Source: Bacteroidales bacterium
GTDB lineage: Bacteria > Bacteroidota > Bacteroidia > Bacteroidales > UBA932
Assembly: GCA_017618115.1 (NCBI GenBank)
Contig: JAFZUX010000008.1
Coordinates: forward strand, 62,001 to 126,000
DNA length: 64,000 bases
Reading direction: 5' to 3'
Shown: positions 46,050 to 54,326 of the stretch, one piece after another
Layout: each line of letters starts with the position of its first letter
Position numbering within the stretch: the stretch's first letter is position 1
Made by a program: the position numbers and the translations under genes
The notes under the pieces: generated by a model
The model's input: only the letters and a program-made list of their open reading frames with translations
Database searches by the model: none
Told to the model about the DNA's origin: nothing

Positions 46050-46718
46050 CTATTTCTTCTGCTTGGAAAGAATCTCGTCTATCATTCCGTACTCTTTAGC
46101 CTCAACTGAAGTCATCCAGTAATCTCTGTCTGCGTCCTTCTCAATCTGCTTGAGGCTCTTGCCGGTATTCTGAGCAAGTGACTCGTAGAGCTCTTTCCTT
46201 GTCTTTATAATCTCCCTGGCTTCTATCTCAATATCAGATGCCTGGCCCTGGGTTCCACCCATAGGCTGGTGAATCATAATCCTTGAGTGAGGGAGTGCGC
46301 TGCGCCTGCCCTTGTATCCTGCGGCCAGCAGAACCGCTGCCATTGAGGCTGCCATTCCGGTGCAGATGGTACATACCTTAGGACTTACCAGATTCATGGT
46401 GTCATAGATACCCCAACCTGCATAGACGTGACCGCCCGGAGAGTTGATATAAAGCTGAATATCAGCGTTCGGATCTGCACTCTCCAGATAGAGCAACTGC
46501 GCCTGAATGATGTTGGCAACATCATCGTTGATAGGTACACCCAAAAAGATAATTCTGTCCATCATAAGACGGGAGAAGACATCCATACTGGCCACGTTCA
46601 ACTGCCTCTCCTCAATAATTGTAGGATTAATGTAAGCAGCTGTAAGTGAAGCGTATCCGCTTAACTTTAAAGACCCTATGTTTTTATCCAGGGCGTACTT
46701 TTCAAAATCTTTGATCAT
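46050..46718 (-). CDS. clpP: ATP-dependent Clp protease proteolytic subunit
   Basis: The protein has 222 residues. The catalytic serine S125 lies in GMAASMAAVLLAAG and the histidine H150 in RIMIHQPMGG; the aspartate follows about 50 residues later. INSPGGHVYAG forms the oxyanion region. It starts 1 bp after tig and is followed by clpX, so chaperone, protease and unfoldase are made together. The N-terminus is about 25 residues longer than mature E. coli ClpP and may be processed. Confidence 0.97.
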   Translation of the reverse strand: MIKDFEKYALDKNIGSLKLSGYASLTAAYINPTIIEERQLNVASMDVFSRLMMDRIIFLGVPINDDVANIIQAQLLYLESADPNADIQLYINSPGGHVYAGWGIYDTMNLVSPKVCTICTGMAASMAAVLLAAGYKGRRSALPHSRIMIHQPMGGTQGQASDIEIEAREIIKTRKELYESLAQNTGKSLKQIEKDADRDYWMTSVEAKEYGMIDEILSKQKK

Positions 46719-46719
46719 A

Positions 46720-48171
46720 CTATTCTGTTTTTTTCTTAGTGCTCTTCTTTACAGGCTTAGCCTCAGCAGGTTTCTCTTCGCTTTCCTCCTTCTTAGCACT
46801 CTTCTTTGCTGCAGCCTTCTTAGCAGGTTTTGCAGCCTTAGCAGCCTGTTGCTCGTTGAGTTCTGTAAGTTCCTCTCTTGTAACCTCTTTGGTAACTGCG
46901 GTTATAAGACCTCTTACATAATCAACAACCTTACCCTCCTCACATTTCTCATATATTCTGTTTATCTCCTTCTCGTTGTTGAGCATCTGCTCTGCATACT
47001 GACTGAGAGTCTCCTCAGGAACGCTTCCCAGACCGTACATTGCAAACTGATTGGCTGTCATCTCTTTAGCCACAGCAAGCAAATCCTCCTTGCTAATCTT
47101 CATCTTCTGATCCTCAAAGATTTTTCTGGAAATCATCTGCCAACGGTAATCCTGGAGGAAGAGAGGGAACTCCTTCTCAATCTGTTCCATAGTGAACTTA
47201 CCGTCGTTAACTCTGAAGAGCCACTTCTTAAGGAAGTTCTCCGGCAGAGGAAGGTCTGCCTTCTTAACCATATAGTCTATGAGGTCTCTTCTGAAACGCC
47301 ACTCGCTCTCCTGCTTGAACTCACCTTTCATTCTCTCTTCCAGAGCTTTATCAAACTCCTCTACGCTCTTTACCTTATCCTTTCCAAAGAGACGGTCAAA
47401 GAGATCCTGCTCCTCCTTAGCCGGAACAAATGTCTTAACCTCCTCAATGGTAATCTTCCACATAGGGTTGGATGCGTCAAACTCATCCTTGTTGATTCTC
47501 AAAAGGGAAGCTCTGTCCGTCTCGTTAGGGAAGCACTTAACTACGTCAACCTCAAAGCTTTCACCGGCCTTCTTGCCCATAAACTGCTTCTTGGTCTTAG
47601 TGTCCATGCTCTTAAGAGTGATGTAGGTCTTCTCAACCTTCTTGTCACCCTGCTCCATATTTACAACCAGGAAATCCTCCTCGCCGGCCTTCTCTGTATC
47701 CTCAAGTTTTCCAAACTGACGGAGCATATCTGCCTTGTAAGCCTTGAGCCCCTCCTCAGTAACCTTAAGGTCATAGTAATCAACCTTATCTGCCTTATCC
47801 AGAGCAATGTTCACCTCTGGCTTAACTGCCATATCGTAAACAAACTCAAACTTCTCATCCTTCTCAACATCAATCTGTTTCTGCTTCTCCTCGTTAGGAA
47901 TAGGCTCACCTATAATATTGAGGTTGTTATCCTTTATGAAGTTGTTAATACCGTCTGTAATAAGATTGTTCACCGCCTCGTTCATTGCGTTTGGACCGTA
48001 CATCTTCTCTATGAGACCCATAGGAGCCATACCCTTACGGAATCCTCTAATCTCAGCCTTTTTACGATACTCACGAAGCTGTTTCTCTTTCTTTTCATTT
48101 ACCTCAGCCTTCTCCAAAGAGACTGTCAGAAGGTAGGTAAGCTGTTCTGTTTCTTTCTTAGTTACTTTCAT
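46720..48171 (-). CDS. tig: Trigger factor with lysine/alanine-rich tail
   Basis: The protein has 483 residues. The ribosome-binding signature appears as RGFRKGMAPMGLIEKMYG near residues 39-56 (GFRxGxxP type). The central PPIase-like region is diverged, and the C-terminal helical arms run from about 250 to 430. The last 45 residues are almost only K, A, E and P (AAKAAKPAKKAAAKKSAKK and on), beyond the normal fold. It helps nascent chains fold at the ribosome exit. A clear TATCTTTG promoter lies 33 bp upstream; it heads tig-clpP-clpX-pyrF. Confidence 0.93.
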   Translation of the reverse strand: MKVTKKETEQLTYLLTVSLEKAEVNEKKEKQLREYRKKAEIRGFRKGMAPMGLIEKMYGPNAMNEAVNNLITDGINNFIKDNNLNIIGEPIPNEEKQKQIDVEKDEKFEFVYDMAVKPEVNIALDKADKVDYYDLKVTEEGLKAYKADMLRQFGKLEDTEKAGEEDFLVVNMEQGDKKVEKTYITLKSMDTKTKKQFMGKKAGESFEVDVVKCFPNETDRASLLRINKDEFDASNPMWKITIEEVKTFVPAKEEQDLFDRLFGKDKVKSVEEFDKALEERMKGEFKQESEWRFRRDLIDYMVKKADLPLPENFLKKWLFRVNDGKFTMEQIEKEFPLFLQDYRWQMISRKIFEDQKMKISKEDLLAVAKEMTANQFAMYGLGSVPEETLSQYAEQMLNNEKEINRIYEKCEEGKVVDYVRGLITAVTKEVTREELTELNEQQAAKAAKPAKKAAAKKSAKKEESEEKPAEAKPVKKSTKKKTE

Positions 48172-48203
48172 ATCTTGTAATTGTTATATTTTCCAAAGGG
48201 GGA

Positions 48204-48211
48204 CAAAGATA
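48204..48211 (-). promoter_or_regulatory. tig operon -7 element
   Basis: The minus strand reads TATCTTTG, matching TAnnTTTG. It sits inside a tight palindrome, CAAAGATA-gt-TATCTTTT on the plus strand, between the permease stop and tig. Confidence 0.72.
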
Positions 48212-48212
48212 G

Positions 48213-49199
48213 TTATCTTTTTTTAAACAAGATAACAAGGATGACCGGAATACCCAGCAGAGCCGCCATTGTGTTGATTGGGATTATGCTTCCCGTGCCC
48301 GGCAGTTCGCTCAGCGTGTCTGCAAGCAGAGTCAACACTCCGCCCAGCAGTGCCGATGCCGGAAAGAGCACCCTGTGGTTGGCATCCTTAAAGATAAACC
48401 TGGCAATATGCGGCACTGCAATTCCCAGAAAGCCTATAGGGCCGCAAAAGGCCGTCACCGCTCCAGCCAAAAGAGTTGTGGAGATAAGAATTCTGTTCCT
48501 TATACTCTTAACATTCAGCCCAATAGAAGCCGCATACTCTTCTCCGGGCAGTATGGCATTCAGATTTTTTATATTCCATATCGCGATAGTTATACCCACC
48601 ACAACCAACACTGCCAGCACAGCTATCTGCATTTTATCCAGGGCCGCAAAACTTCCCATCGTCCAGAGCACATACGCCTTAAGTGAGTGAGCGTTAGAGG
48701 TATACTGCAGCAGGTTTACTATTGCGCTTGCAATAAAGCCAATCATCACTCCAAAGATGAGAAGGGTCAGGTTTCCCTTCACACGGTTGGAGATGTAGAG
48801 AATCAACATCGTGACGGCAAAGGCCCCCACCAGAGCCGCTCCGGCACTTCCCAGAGAGACGGCCAGGGCGCTTCTTTCCGCACCGCCCCAGAGTGCGCTT
48901 CCCATAATGTAGAGGGCAACGCCCAGCCCCGCTCCGCTGCTTACTCCCAAAATGTAAGGGTCCGCCAGAGGGTTTCTGAAGAGCGTCTGCATCTGCAATC
49001 CGCAGGTTGCCAGCGCAATACCGCATATAACAGCCACTATCGCCTTAGGCAGGCGGAAGGAGAGGAGAATGTTGCGTCCAACCTCCGTTGAGAAGAGATC
49101 ATTCAGGGAGAGAGATGATGAACCCAGCAGCAAATCTGCCGCAAAGAAAACCACCAGCAGAAGGGCGAACAGAATAAAATATAGGGATTTACGCTTCAA
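48213..49199 (-). CDS. FecCD/BtuC-type ABC transporter permease (orphan)
   Basis: The protein has 328 residues with about nine to ten transmembrane segments. LATCGLQMQTLFRNPLADPYILGVSSGAG is the FecCD signature (split here for length in three motifs: GLQMQTLFRNPLADP, YILGVSSG, GIAVPHIAR). It would import siderophore iron, heme or B12. No ATPase or binding protein lies next to it, so it must pair with subunits elsewhere or be a remnant. Translation starts at TTG (49199-49197). It faces tpiA with closely packed divergent promoters. Confidence 0.93.
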   Translation of the reverse strand: MKRKSLYFILFALLLVVFFAADLLLGSSSLSLNDLFSTEVGRNILLSFRLPKAIVAVICGIALATCGLQMQTLFRNPLADPYILGVSSGAGLGVALYIMGSALWGGAERSALAVSLGSAGAALVGAFAVTMLILYISNRVKGNLTLLIFGVMIGFIASAIVNLLQYTSNAHSLKAYVLWTMGSFAALDKMQIAVLAVLVVVGITIAIWNIKNLNAILPGEEYAASIGLNVKSIRNRILISTTLLAGAVTAFCGPIGFLGIAVPHIARFIFKDANHRVLFPASALLGGVLTLLADTLSELPGTGSIIPINTMAALLGIPVILVILFKKR

Positions 49200-49225
49200 C
49201 GCTTCTCAAATTTCAATTAATGGAG

Positions 49226-49233
49226 CAAAAATA
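49226..49233 (-). promoter_or_regulatory. Permease -7 element
   Basis: The minus strand reads TATTTTTG, matching TAnnTTTG, about 27 bp before the TTG start. It is back to back with the tpiA element, separated by 12 bp. Confidence 0.55.
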
Positions 49234-49245
49234 GCCACTATTTAC

Positions 49246-49253
49246 TACTTTTG
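49246..49253 (+). promoter_or_regulatory. tpiA -7 element
   Basis: TACTTTTG matches TAnnTTTG and lies 20 bp before the tpiA ATG. Confidence 0.7.
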
Positions 49254-49273
49254 CAACGCAAATTAATTTAATT

Positions 49274-50098
49274 ATGAGACAGAAAATTGTAGCTGGAAAC
49301 TGGAAGATGAACACTACGGTTTCAGAAGGAATTGAACTTGTAAATCAGATTGTAGGAAAAATAGAAGAGGTACCGGAGAGCGTACATCTTATTGTAAATG
49401 TACCTTTTACGCATCTCTTCCCTGTAAGTAAAATTATCGGGGACATAAAGTGTCCATTCTGCAAAAGCAAAATTTCTCTGGGCGCTCAGAACTGCGCAGA
49501 TAAGGAGAAGGGTGCTTACACAGGAGAGGTTTCCGCACAGATGCTTGCCTCTGTAAGTAAGGCAGTTGGCACAGTTGCAGGTGCACCTGAGGGAGCAACC
49601 GGAGCTGCCGTTGAGTATGTAATCCTCGGCCACTCAGAGAGAAGAGGTTACTACGGTGAGACCAACGCCATCCTCTTTGAGAAGATGAAACTGGCTCTTG
49701 CTGCAGGCCTTAAGGTTATCTACTGCGTTGGTGAGGCTCTGGAGGAGAGAAAGGCCGGCAAGCACTTCCAGGTTGTTGAGAATGAGATTAAAGAGGTGCT
49801 TTTCAACCTTACGGACGAGCAGATGAAGAACGTTGTTGTTGCTTACGAGCCAATCTGGGCTATAGGTACCGGTGAGACTGCAACCAAGGAGCAGGCTCAG
49901 GAGATTCACGCATTTATCCGCAAGACCCTGCGTGAGAAGTTCAACGCACTGGCAGAGGAGACCCCTATTCTCTACGGCGGCAGCTGCAAACCATCCAACG
50001 CCAAAGAGCTTTTCAGCCAGGAGGATATAGACGGCGGCCTTATCGGCGGCGCCTCCCTCAAGGCAGACGACTTCCTGGCCATTGCCAAGAGTTTCTAA
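49274..50098 (+). CDS. tpiA: Triosephosphate isomerase with an insertion
   Basis: The protein has 274 residues against about 250 in most bacteria. Catalytic K11 (NWKMN), H120 in ILGHSERR and E192 in YEPIWAIGTG are in place. The extra length comes from an insert at about residues 94-113 (SKAVGTVAGAPEGATGAAVE) between loop 3 and the strand that carries the catalytic histidine, plus a CPFC stretch at residues 60-63. It interconverts the triose phosphates in glycolysis. It is monocistronic and converges on the histidine kinase gene. Confidence 0.95.
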   Translation: MRQKIVAGNWKMNTTVSEGIELVNQIVGKIEEVPESVHLIVNVPFTHLFPVSKIIGDIKCPFCKSKISLGAQNCADKEKGAYTGEVSAQMLASVSKAVGTVAGAPEGATGAAVEYVILGHSERRGYYGETNAILFEKMKLALAAGLKVIYCVGEALEERKAGKHFQVVENEIKEVLFNLTDEQMKNVVVAYEPIWAIGTGETATKEQAQEIHAFIRKTLREKFNALAEETPILYGGSCKPSNAKELFSQEDIDGGLIGGASLKADDFLAIAKSF

Positions 50099-50099
50099 T

Positions 50100-50125
50100 T
50101 TATTTTTCCAACTAGCGGAAAATAA
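50100..50125. terminator. Bidirectional hairpin between tpiA and the kinase gene
   Basis: TTATTTTTCC and GGAAAATAA pair around a 7-nt loop with one bulged base. A/T runs on both sides allow termination in both directions. It overlaps the last codons of the histidine kinase. Confidence 0.6.
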
Positions 50126-51353
50126 GATTAAATACAGTTTTGTCCGGTCCGGTGGATACTAGATTTATCTGACCGTTGTGGAGTCTCATTATCTGCCTTG
50201 AGAGAGAAAGACCTATTCCTGAACCGTCTGTTTTTGTTGTGTATAGTGGGATAAACATTTGTTTCTGAGCCTCTTGGCTTATAGCATTTCCATTATTTGA
50301 AACCTCAATTACCGTACTGTCTGCGGAATCTATCCTTGAGTTAATTTCAATCTTGGAGGCATTAGCTTGAATTGCATTTTTTACAAGATTGATGAGTATT
50401 TGTAATATCTGTCCACGGTCAGCAAAGAGTATCACATCGTTTGACTTTTCTGAGTAAGTACACAACACTCTTTTCCCTTCCATCTGGCTGTTTGTCAGGG
50501 AGATAACCTCTTCTGCAAGTTCCTTGACATAGAACACACTCTTAACCGGAGTTGCTACTCTAGTAAGATTTCTGTAAGATTCCACAAACTTTATAAGAGA
50601 TTTAGAAGATGCTGCTATTGTATCCAAACCATCCCTGATTGCCTTGCGTCTATCCGGGTTCAGTTCTTCTGGTTCCAGATAAGAGACAAGTGCATCACTG
50701 AGAGATGAAATGGGTGTTACTGTGTTCATTATCTCGTGAGTAAGAACCCTTATCAACTTTGACCATGCTTCCTCCTGATTACTTTCCATCTCTTGAGTAA
50801 CATCGTTAAAAGAAACAATCTTTACCTCTCGTTCCTTAACCTTTGCAGAAGATCTTGACATTACTATTGTCTTTTGGGAATTTTCGTTATAGAAACTTAC
50901 CCTTGATTTTTCTGAAGGGGATATACTATCACAGATAAAAGCCTCTGCAAGATCTTTGTCTAACAATCTTAACTGTCTGATATTAAGAAGAGATGCAAAA
51001 CCAAGAATTTGAAGAGCTTTCTGATTGGAATATGTTATTATACCGGAAGAGGCATCGTATACTACTATTCCTGTATTGACATCGTCCAAAAGTGTTCCAA
51101 AGAACTTCTCTTGCTCAAGAATCTGAAACCTCTCCTTGCGGAAAATTGAGTTAATGCGGTTAAGTGTCTTATTGAAACCTCCAGAAATTGCTTTCTTTTC
51201 ACTGAATCTGAAATTAGTCTCACCATCTTCAAGAGCATCCAGCATATAGTTTACCTTCTTCCGCATCTTGGTACTGCAGAACAGGATAGACAATACAGAA
51301 GAAAGTATCGCTACCGAAACAATCAATATGACAATCTCGCATGATGACATCAA
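50112..51353 (-). CDS. PAS-domain sensor histidine kinase, NtrB-like
   Basis: The protein has 413 residues. One N-terminal transmembrane helix (about 6-26) is followed by a HAMP-like linker, a PAS domain (about 85-185, with GIVVYDASSGIITYSN) and a kinase core. H-box is LTHEIMNTVTPISSL, the N-box LVNLVKNAIQAN-like (ILINLVKNAIQAN) and the G-box SGIGLSLSRQIM. There is no extracytoplasmic loop, so the signal is probably sensed in the membrane or cytoplasm. Its start overlaps the regulator stop by 4 bp (ATGA). AT-rich codon use sets it apart from housekeeping genes. Confidence 0.93.
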   Translation of the reverse strand: MMSSCEIVILIVSVAILSSVLSILFCSTKMRKKVNYMLDALEDGETNFRFSEKKAISGGFNKTLNRINSIFRKERFQILEQEKFFGTLLDDVNTGIVVYDASSGIITYSNQKALQILGFASLLNIRQLRLLDKDLAEAFICDSISPSEKSRVSFYNENSQKTIVMSRSSAKVKEREVKIVSFNDVTQEMESNQEEAWSKLIRVLTHEIMNTVTPISSLSDALVSYLEPEELNPDRRKAIRDGLDTIAASSKSLIKFVESYRNLTRVATPVKSVFYVKELAEEVISLTNSQMEGKRVLCTYSEKSNDVILFADRGQILQILINLVKNAIQANASKIEINSRIDSADSTVIEVSNNGNAISQEAQKQMFIPLYTTKTDGSGIGLSLSRQIMRLHNGQINLVSTGPDKTVFNLIFR

Positions 51354-52699
51354 ATTCCGTATTTCTTCAGTTTGTTATATAGGGTAGGACGGCTTATGTC
51401 CAAGGCTTTGGCTACAAGTGACAAATTGTCACCATACTTTTTCATAGCAACTTCAATGGCTTGTTTTTCAGTTTCTTCCAAAGTAAACACATCTACATTA
51501 CTTTTTACGTTTCGTATTGAGGCCTCTTCAGAAAACAAAGATGAATCCAAAAGAGAACTATCGCTGAGAATAACAGCCTTTTCAATAACATTCTGAAGTT
51601 GACGTATGTTACCTCTCCAAGAGAGGCGCTTCAGTAAAACTTTTGCCTCTTCCGTCAGTCCAGAAACATTACGATGATACTTTCCCGCAAACTTGCTGAT
51701 GAACAGCTCCGCCAAAGGAACAATATCAGAGGTCCGTTCCCTCAAAGGAGGTATCATTAAGTGGATGGTGTTAATTCTGTAAAACAAATCTTCCCTAAAC
51801 CCGCCCTCTGAAACAAGTTTATTGAGATCACGGTTAGTAGCGCATATAAGTCTGATATTCACAGGAATGCTCTTTGTGTCTCCGACTCTTGTAACCACCC
51901 TTTCCTGGAGCACCCTAAGTAGTTTTGCCTGACTTAAAAGTGGGATGTTACCTATCTCGTCAAGGAACAATGTGCTCCCGTTTGCCATTTCAAACTTACC
52001 CTTTTGATCAGACACTGCATCTGTATAAGCCCCTTTTATATGGCCAAACAATTCACTCTCAACCAAATTATCCGGGATAGCCCCTGCATCTACTGCAACC
52101 ATCGGCTTACCGGCCCTAAGGCTGTGTCTGTGTATATAACCGGCAAGCACATCCTTTCCGCACCCGTTTTCACCGGTAATCAATACTGTAGCCTCAGTGG
52201 CGGCTACTTTATCTACGATGTTCTTCAGAGAAGCCATAGACGAGGAAGATCCCCAAAACATCTCAACACTTTCAGATGCCTCAATATCAAAGATATCCCT
52301 ACTATCAGATTCGACAACACTTGCCTTGTATGCGGATGTAAGGACAGATATCAGTTTTTCGTTTTCCCAAGGTTTTACTAAAAAATCATAAGCCCCTCTT
52401 TTCATTCCCTCAACCGCCAAAGAAACATCTGCATAAGCAGTAAAGAGTACCACCTTGATTTGAGGATAAGATTTTCTTATTTCATTAAGCCAAAAAAGGC
52501 CCTCATTTCCTGTGTTGACTTCTGTAGAAAAGTTCATATCAAGAAGTACGACTTCTGGTCTGAATTCTCTAAGTTTACTCATGAGAGATGCAGGAGATGA
52601 CAACAGTTCAACCTCCGCAAAATGAGACGGAAGAAGAATCTTCAATGCGTTCCTGATTCCGAGATTATCATCAACTACCAGTATCTTACCTTTCTTCAT
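51350..52699 (-). CDS. NtrC-family sigma-54-dependent response regulator
   Basis: The ATG at 52699 gives 449 residues; an upstream TTG is open but adds only MRY. The receiver domain has D10/D11, phospho-acceptor D54 (VLLDMNF) and K109. The AAA+ domain has TGENGCGKD (176-183), the sigma-54 contact loop GAYTDA (223-228, a variant of GAFTGA) and LFLDEIG. The C-terminal Fis-type helix-turn-helix reads LSLVAKALDISRPTLYNKLKKYG. It should activate RpoN promoters. The exporter operon across the AlbA gene, with a sigma-54-like promoter, is the obvious target. Confidence 0.95.
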   Translation of the reverse strand: MKKGKILVVDDNLGIRNALKILLPSHFAEVELLSSPASLMSKLREFRPEVVLLDMNFSTEVNTGNEGLFWLNEIRKSYPQIKVVLFTAYADVSLAVEGMKRGAYDFLVKPWENEKLISVLTSAYKASVVESDSRDIFDIEASESVEMFWGSSSSMASLKNIVDKVAATEATVLITGENGCGKDVLAGYIHRHSLRAGKPMVAVDAGAIPDNLVESELFGHIKGAYTDAVSDQKGKFEMANGSTLFLDEIGNIPLLSQAKLLRVLQERVVTRVGDTKSIPVNIRLICATNRDLNKLVSEGGFREDLFYRINTIHLMIPPLRERTSDIVPLAELFISKFAGKYHRNVSGLTEEAKVLLKRLSWRGNIRQLQNVIEKAVILSDSSLLDSSLFSEEASIRNVKSNVDVFTLEETEKQAIEVAMKKYGDNLSLVAKALDISRPTLYNKLKKYGI

Positions 52700-52705
52700 A
52701 TATCG

Positions 52706-52713
52706 CAAAATTA
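52706..52713 (-). promoter_or_regulatory. -7 element of the two-component operon
   Basis: The minus strand reads TAATTTTG, matching TAnnTTTG. It ends only 6 bp before the ATG at 52699, so the transcript would be nearly or fully leaderless. Confidence 0.6.
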
Positions 52714-52762
52714 GTATTTTTTGTTCTATATTTTTACACTTGCAGCATTAATGTTAAAATAC

Positions 52763-52770
52763 TAAATTTG
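52763..52770 (+). promoter_or_regulatory. -7 element of the AlbA-type gene
   Basis: TAAATTTG matches TAnnTTTG, 22 bp before the ATG at 52793. Confidence 0.6.
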
Positions 52771-52792
52771 TGAACCATAATATTCTGAATCC

Positions 52793-54280
52793 ATGAAGAT
52801 TCTTGGAAACAAACTCATATCCGAATGTACGGAATACGACTTCAAGCAAGAATTGGAGCGGAAGAAAATCAGCCACTGGCTGAAGAGTGTCAGCGCCTAT
52901 GCAAACTCCGAAGGTGGTGCCCTCTACTACGGCGTTGACAACGACGGTAATGTAACCGGCCTTGCCAATCCGCAGAGCGATTCCGACTTCATCAGCCAGA
53001 AGATCAACGCCCATCTGGATCCTGTCCCGGACTGGACGCTGACTCCCGGGGAAGATGAGCAAGGCCACAAAGTGCTTGAAGTGCTTGTAAAGTCGGGACA
53101 GTTTGCGCCGTATTACCTTGTCCTGGACGGCTCCCGACAGGCATTTGTCCGTTCCGGTAACGAGAGTGTTGTGGCTTCTTCCAGGGAGTTGCTGAAGCTG
53201 GTACTGAAAGGCACCAACAGTAGCTGGGATGCTCTCCCAAGCCGGGAGACCGTCGAAAAGCATTCCTTCAAGATGCTCGCCCACGAGTACCACGAAAGGA
53301 CGTTGCAGCCTTGGGATGACAAGTATCCTGAATCCTGGGGCCTTGTCCTGGAAGACGGCACCCTCACAAACGGCGGACTCCTTTTCTCCGACAACTGCGA
53401 AGTTTACCAGTCCCGCGTGTTCTGTACTCGCTGGAACGGCCTCACCAAGACCGATGCCATCAACGATGCCGAATACAGCGGCAATCTGCTTTACCTTCTC
53501 AAGATGATGAGAGGGTTCATCAAGTCCAACACCGCAAAGCGCTGGTTCAAGTTGCCTGACTATCGCCTCAACTTCCCGGAGTATGCCGACCGCGCCATTC
53601 TCGAGTGTTGCGTAAACCACCTGATCCATCGTGATATGACCGAGGTCGGCAGTGAGGTGCACGTGGATATCTATGATGACCGCATCGAATTCTACTCTCC
53701 TGGAGGAATGTTCGACGGTACCAGGATTCAGGACCGCGACATTCTGAAAGTCCCGTCCAAGCGACGTAATCCCATCATCGCCGATGTCTTCACGCAGCTG
53801 GACTATATGGAGAAACGCGGCTCCGGATTCCAGAAGATCACAGAGCTGACTTCCGAGCTCCGACTCTTTACGGAAGACCGGATGCCGACATTCGAATCCG
53901 ACGCGTCTTCCTTCTTCACAACCGTCCATAGTGTTCTATACGGCAGAAGTGACGAAGATTTCCAGCGTGTCATCGACCAGGAATCCACACCAAAGGAGGA
54001 GAATACTACCCAAAAGACTACCCAAAAGGCCGAGGATACTACCCAAAAGGCTAACCCTAAGACGGAAAACACTACCCAAAAGCCAGTCAGTGACACTGCC
54101 CAAAAGATTCTGGACTTGCTTACTGAAGACCCATATCTTACTCGTCAGGACATAGCTCCGCTTCTCAATCTGACGCCAGACGGCGTGAAATACCATCTGA
54201 CCAGATTACAGAGATTAGGTTATCTTCTCCGCATCGAAGGCCGCAAATCAGGCCGTTGGAAAGTTCTGGTAAAGAAATAG
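52793..54280 (+). CDS. AlbA_2 / divergent AAA_4 domain putative transcriptional regulator with TTQK repeats
   Basis: The protein has 495 residues. The N-terminal AlbA_2 (AAA_4) domain shows VSAYANSEGGALYYGVDNDG. The central ATPase-like C-domain carries LIHRDM and the glycine-rich IADVFTQLDYMEKRGSGFQKI. A linker at about residues 405-438 has five copies of a T(T/A)QK unit, and a winged helix follows (LTRQDIAPLLNLTPDGVKYHL). This architecture (COG2865) is common in accessory regions; its function is unknown. GC is about 55% in sampled stretches, against about 40% in the flanking genes, so it was probably acquired. A 391-residue antisense frame is a by-product of that composition. Confidence 0.9.
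   Translation: MKILGNKLISECTEYDFKQELERKKISHWLKSVSAYANSEGGALYYGVDNDGNVTGLANPQSDSDFISQKINAHLDPVPDWTLTPGEDEQGHKVLEVLVKSGQFAPYYLVLDGSRQAFVRSGNESVVASSRELLKLVLKGTNSSWDALPSRETVEKHSFKMLAHEYHERTLQPWDDKYPESWGLVLEDGTLTNGGLLFSDNCEVYQSRVFCTRWNGLTKTDAINDAEYSGNLLYLLKMMRGFIKSNTAKRWFKLPDYRLNFPEYADRAILECCVNHLIHRDMTEVGSEVHVDIYDDRIEFYSPGGMFDGTRIQDRDILKVPSKRRNPIIADVFTQLDYMEKRGSGFQKITELTSELRLFTEDRMPTFESDASSFFTTVHSVLYGRSDEDFQRVIDQESTPKEENTTQKTTQKAEDTTQKANPKTENTTQKPVSDTAQKILDLLTEDPYLTRQDIAPLLNLTPDGVKYHLTRLQRLGYLLRIEGRKSGRWKVLVKK
54005..54106 (+). repeat. 12-bp minisatellite encoding TTQK
   Basis: Four exact copies of ACTACCCAAAAG (54005, 54017, 54038, 54071) and one with a single change (54095) lie in frame in the AlbA-type gene. 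Copy number can change without a frameshift, so the linker may vary in length between strains. Confidence 0.85.
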
Positions 54281-54326
54281 ACTGCTACTAAATAGTAGTA
54301 TTTACTTAACCGTGCTTTTGAAGCCT

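Noticed and set aside
46678-48180. 500-residue open frame on the plus strand
   Set aside because: It is fully antisense to trigger factor. Its leucine-rich sequence mirrors lysine/glutamate codons of tig and shows no domain.
25517-48592. Repeated octamer CGCGATAG (near 25518, 40899, 41469 and 48584)
   Set aside because: Four plus-strand copies in 64 kb exceed a rough expectation of about one, but most sit in codons for Ala-Ile, and no spacing or orientation rule is evident. A genome-wide count would be needed.
52754-53929. 391-residue open frame on the minus strand
   Set aside because: It lies antisense inside the AlbA-type gene, has no family motif, and results from that gene's high GC and codon use.
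54285-54298. Terminator between the AlbA-type gene and the permease
   Set aside because: CTACTA-AA-TAGTAG is perfect but AT-rich, has a 2-nt loop and no T tract.
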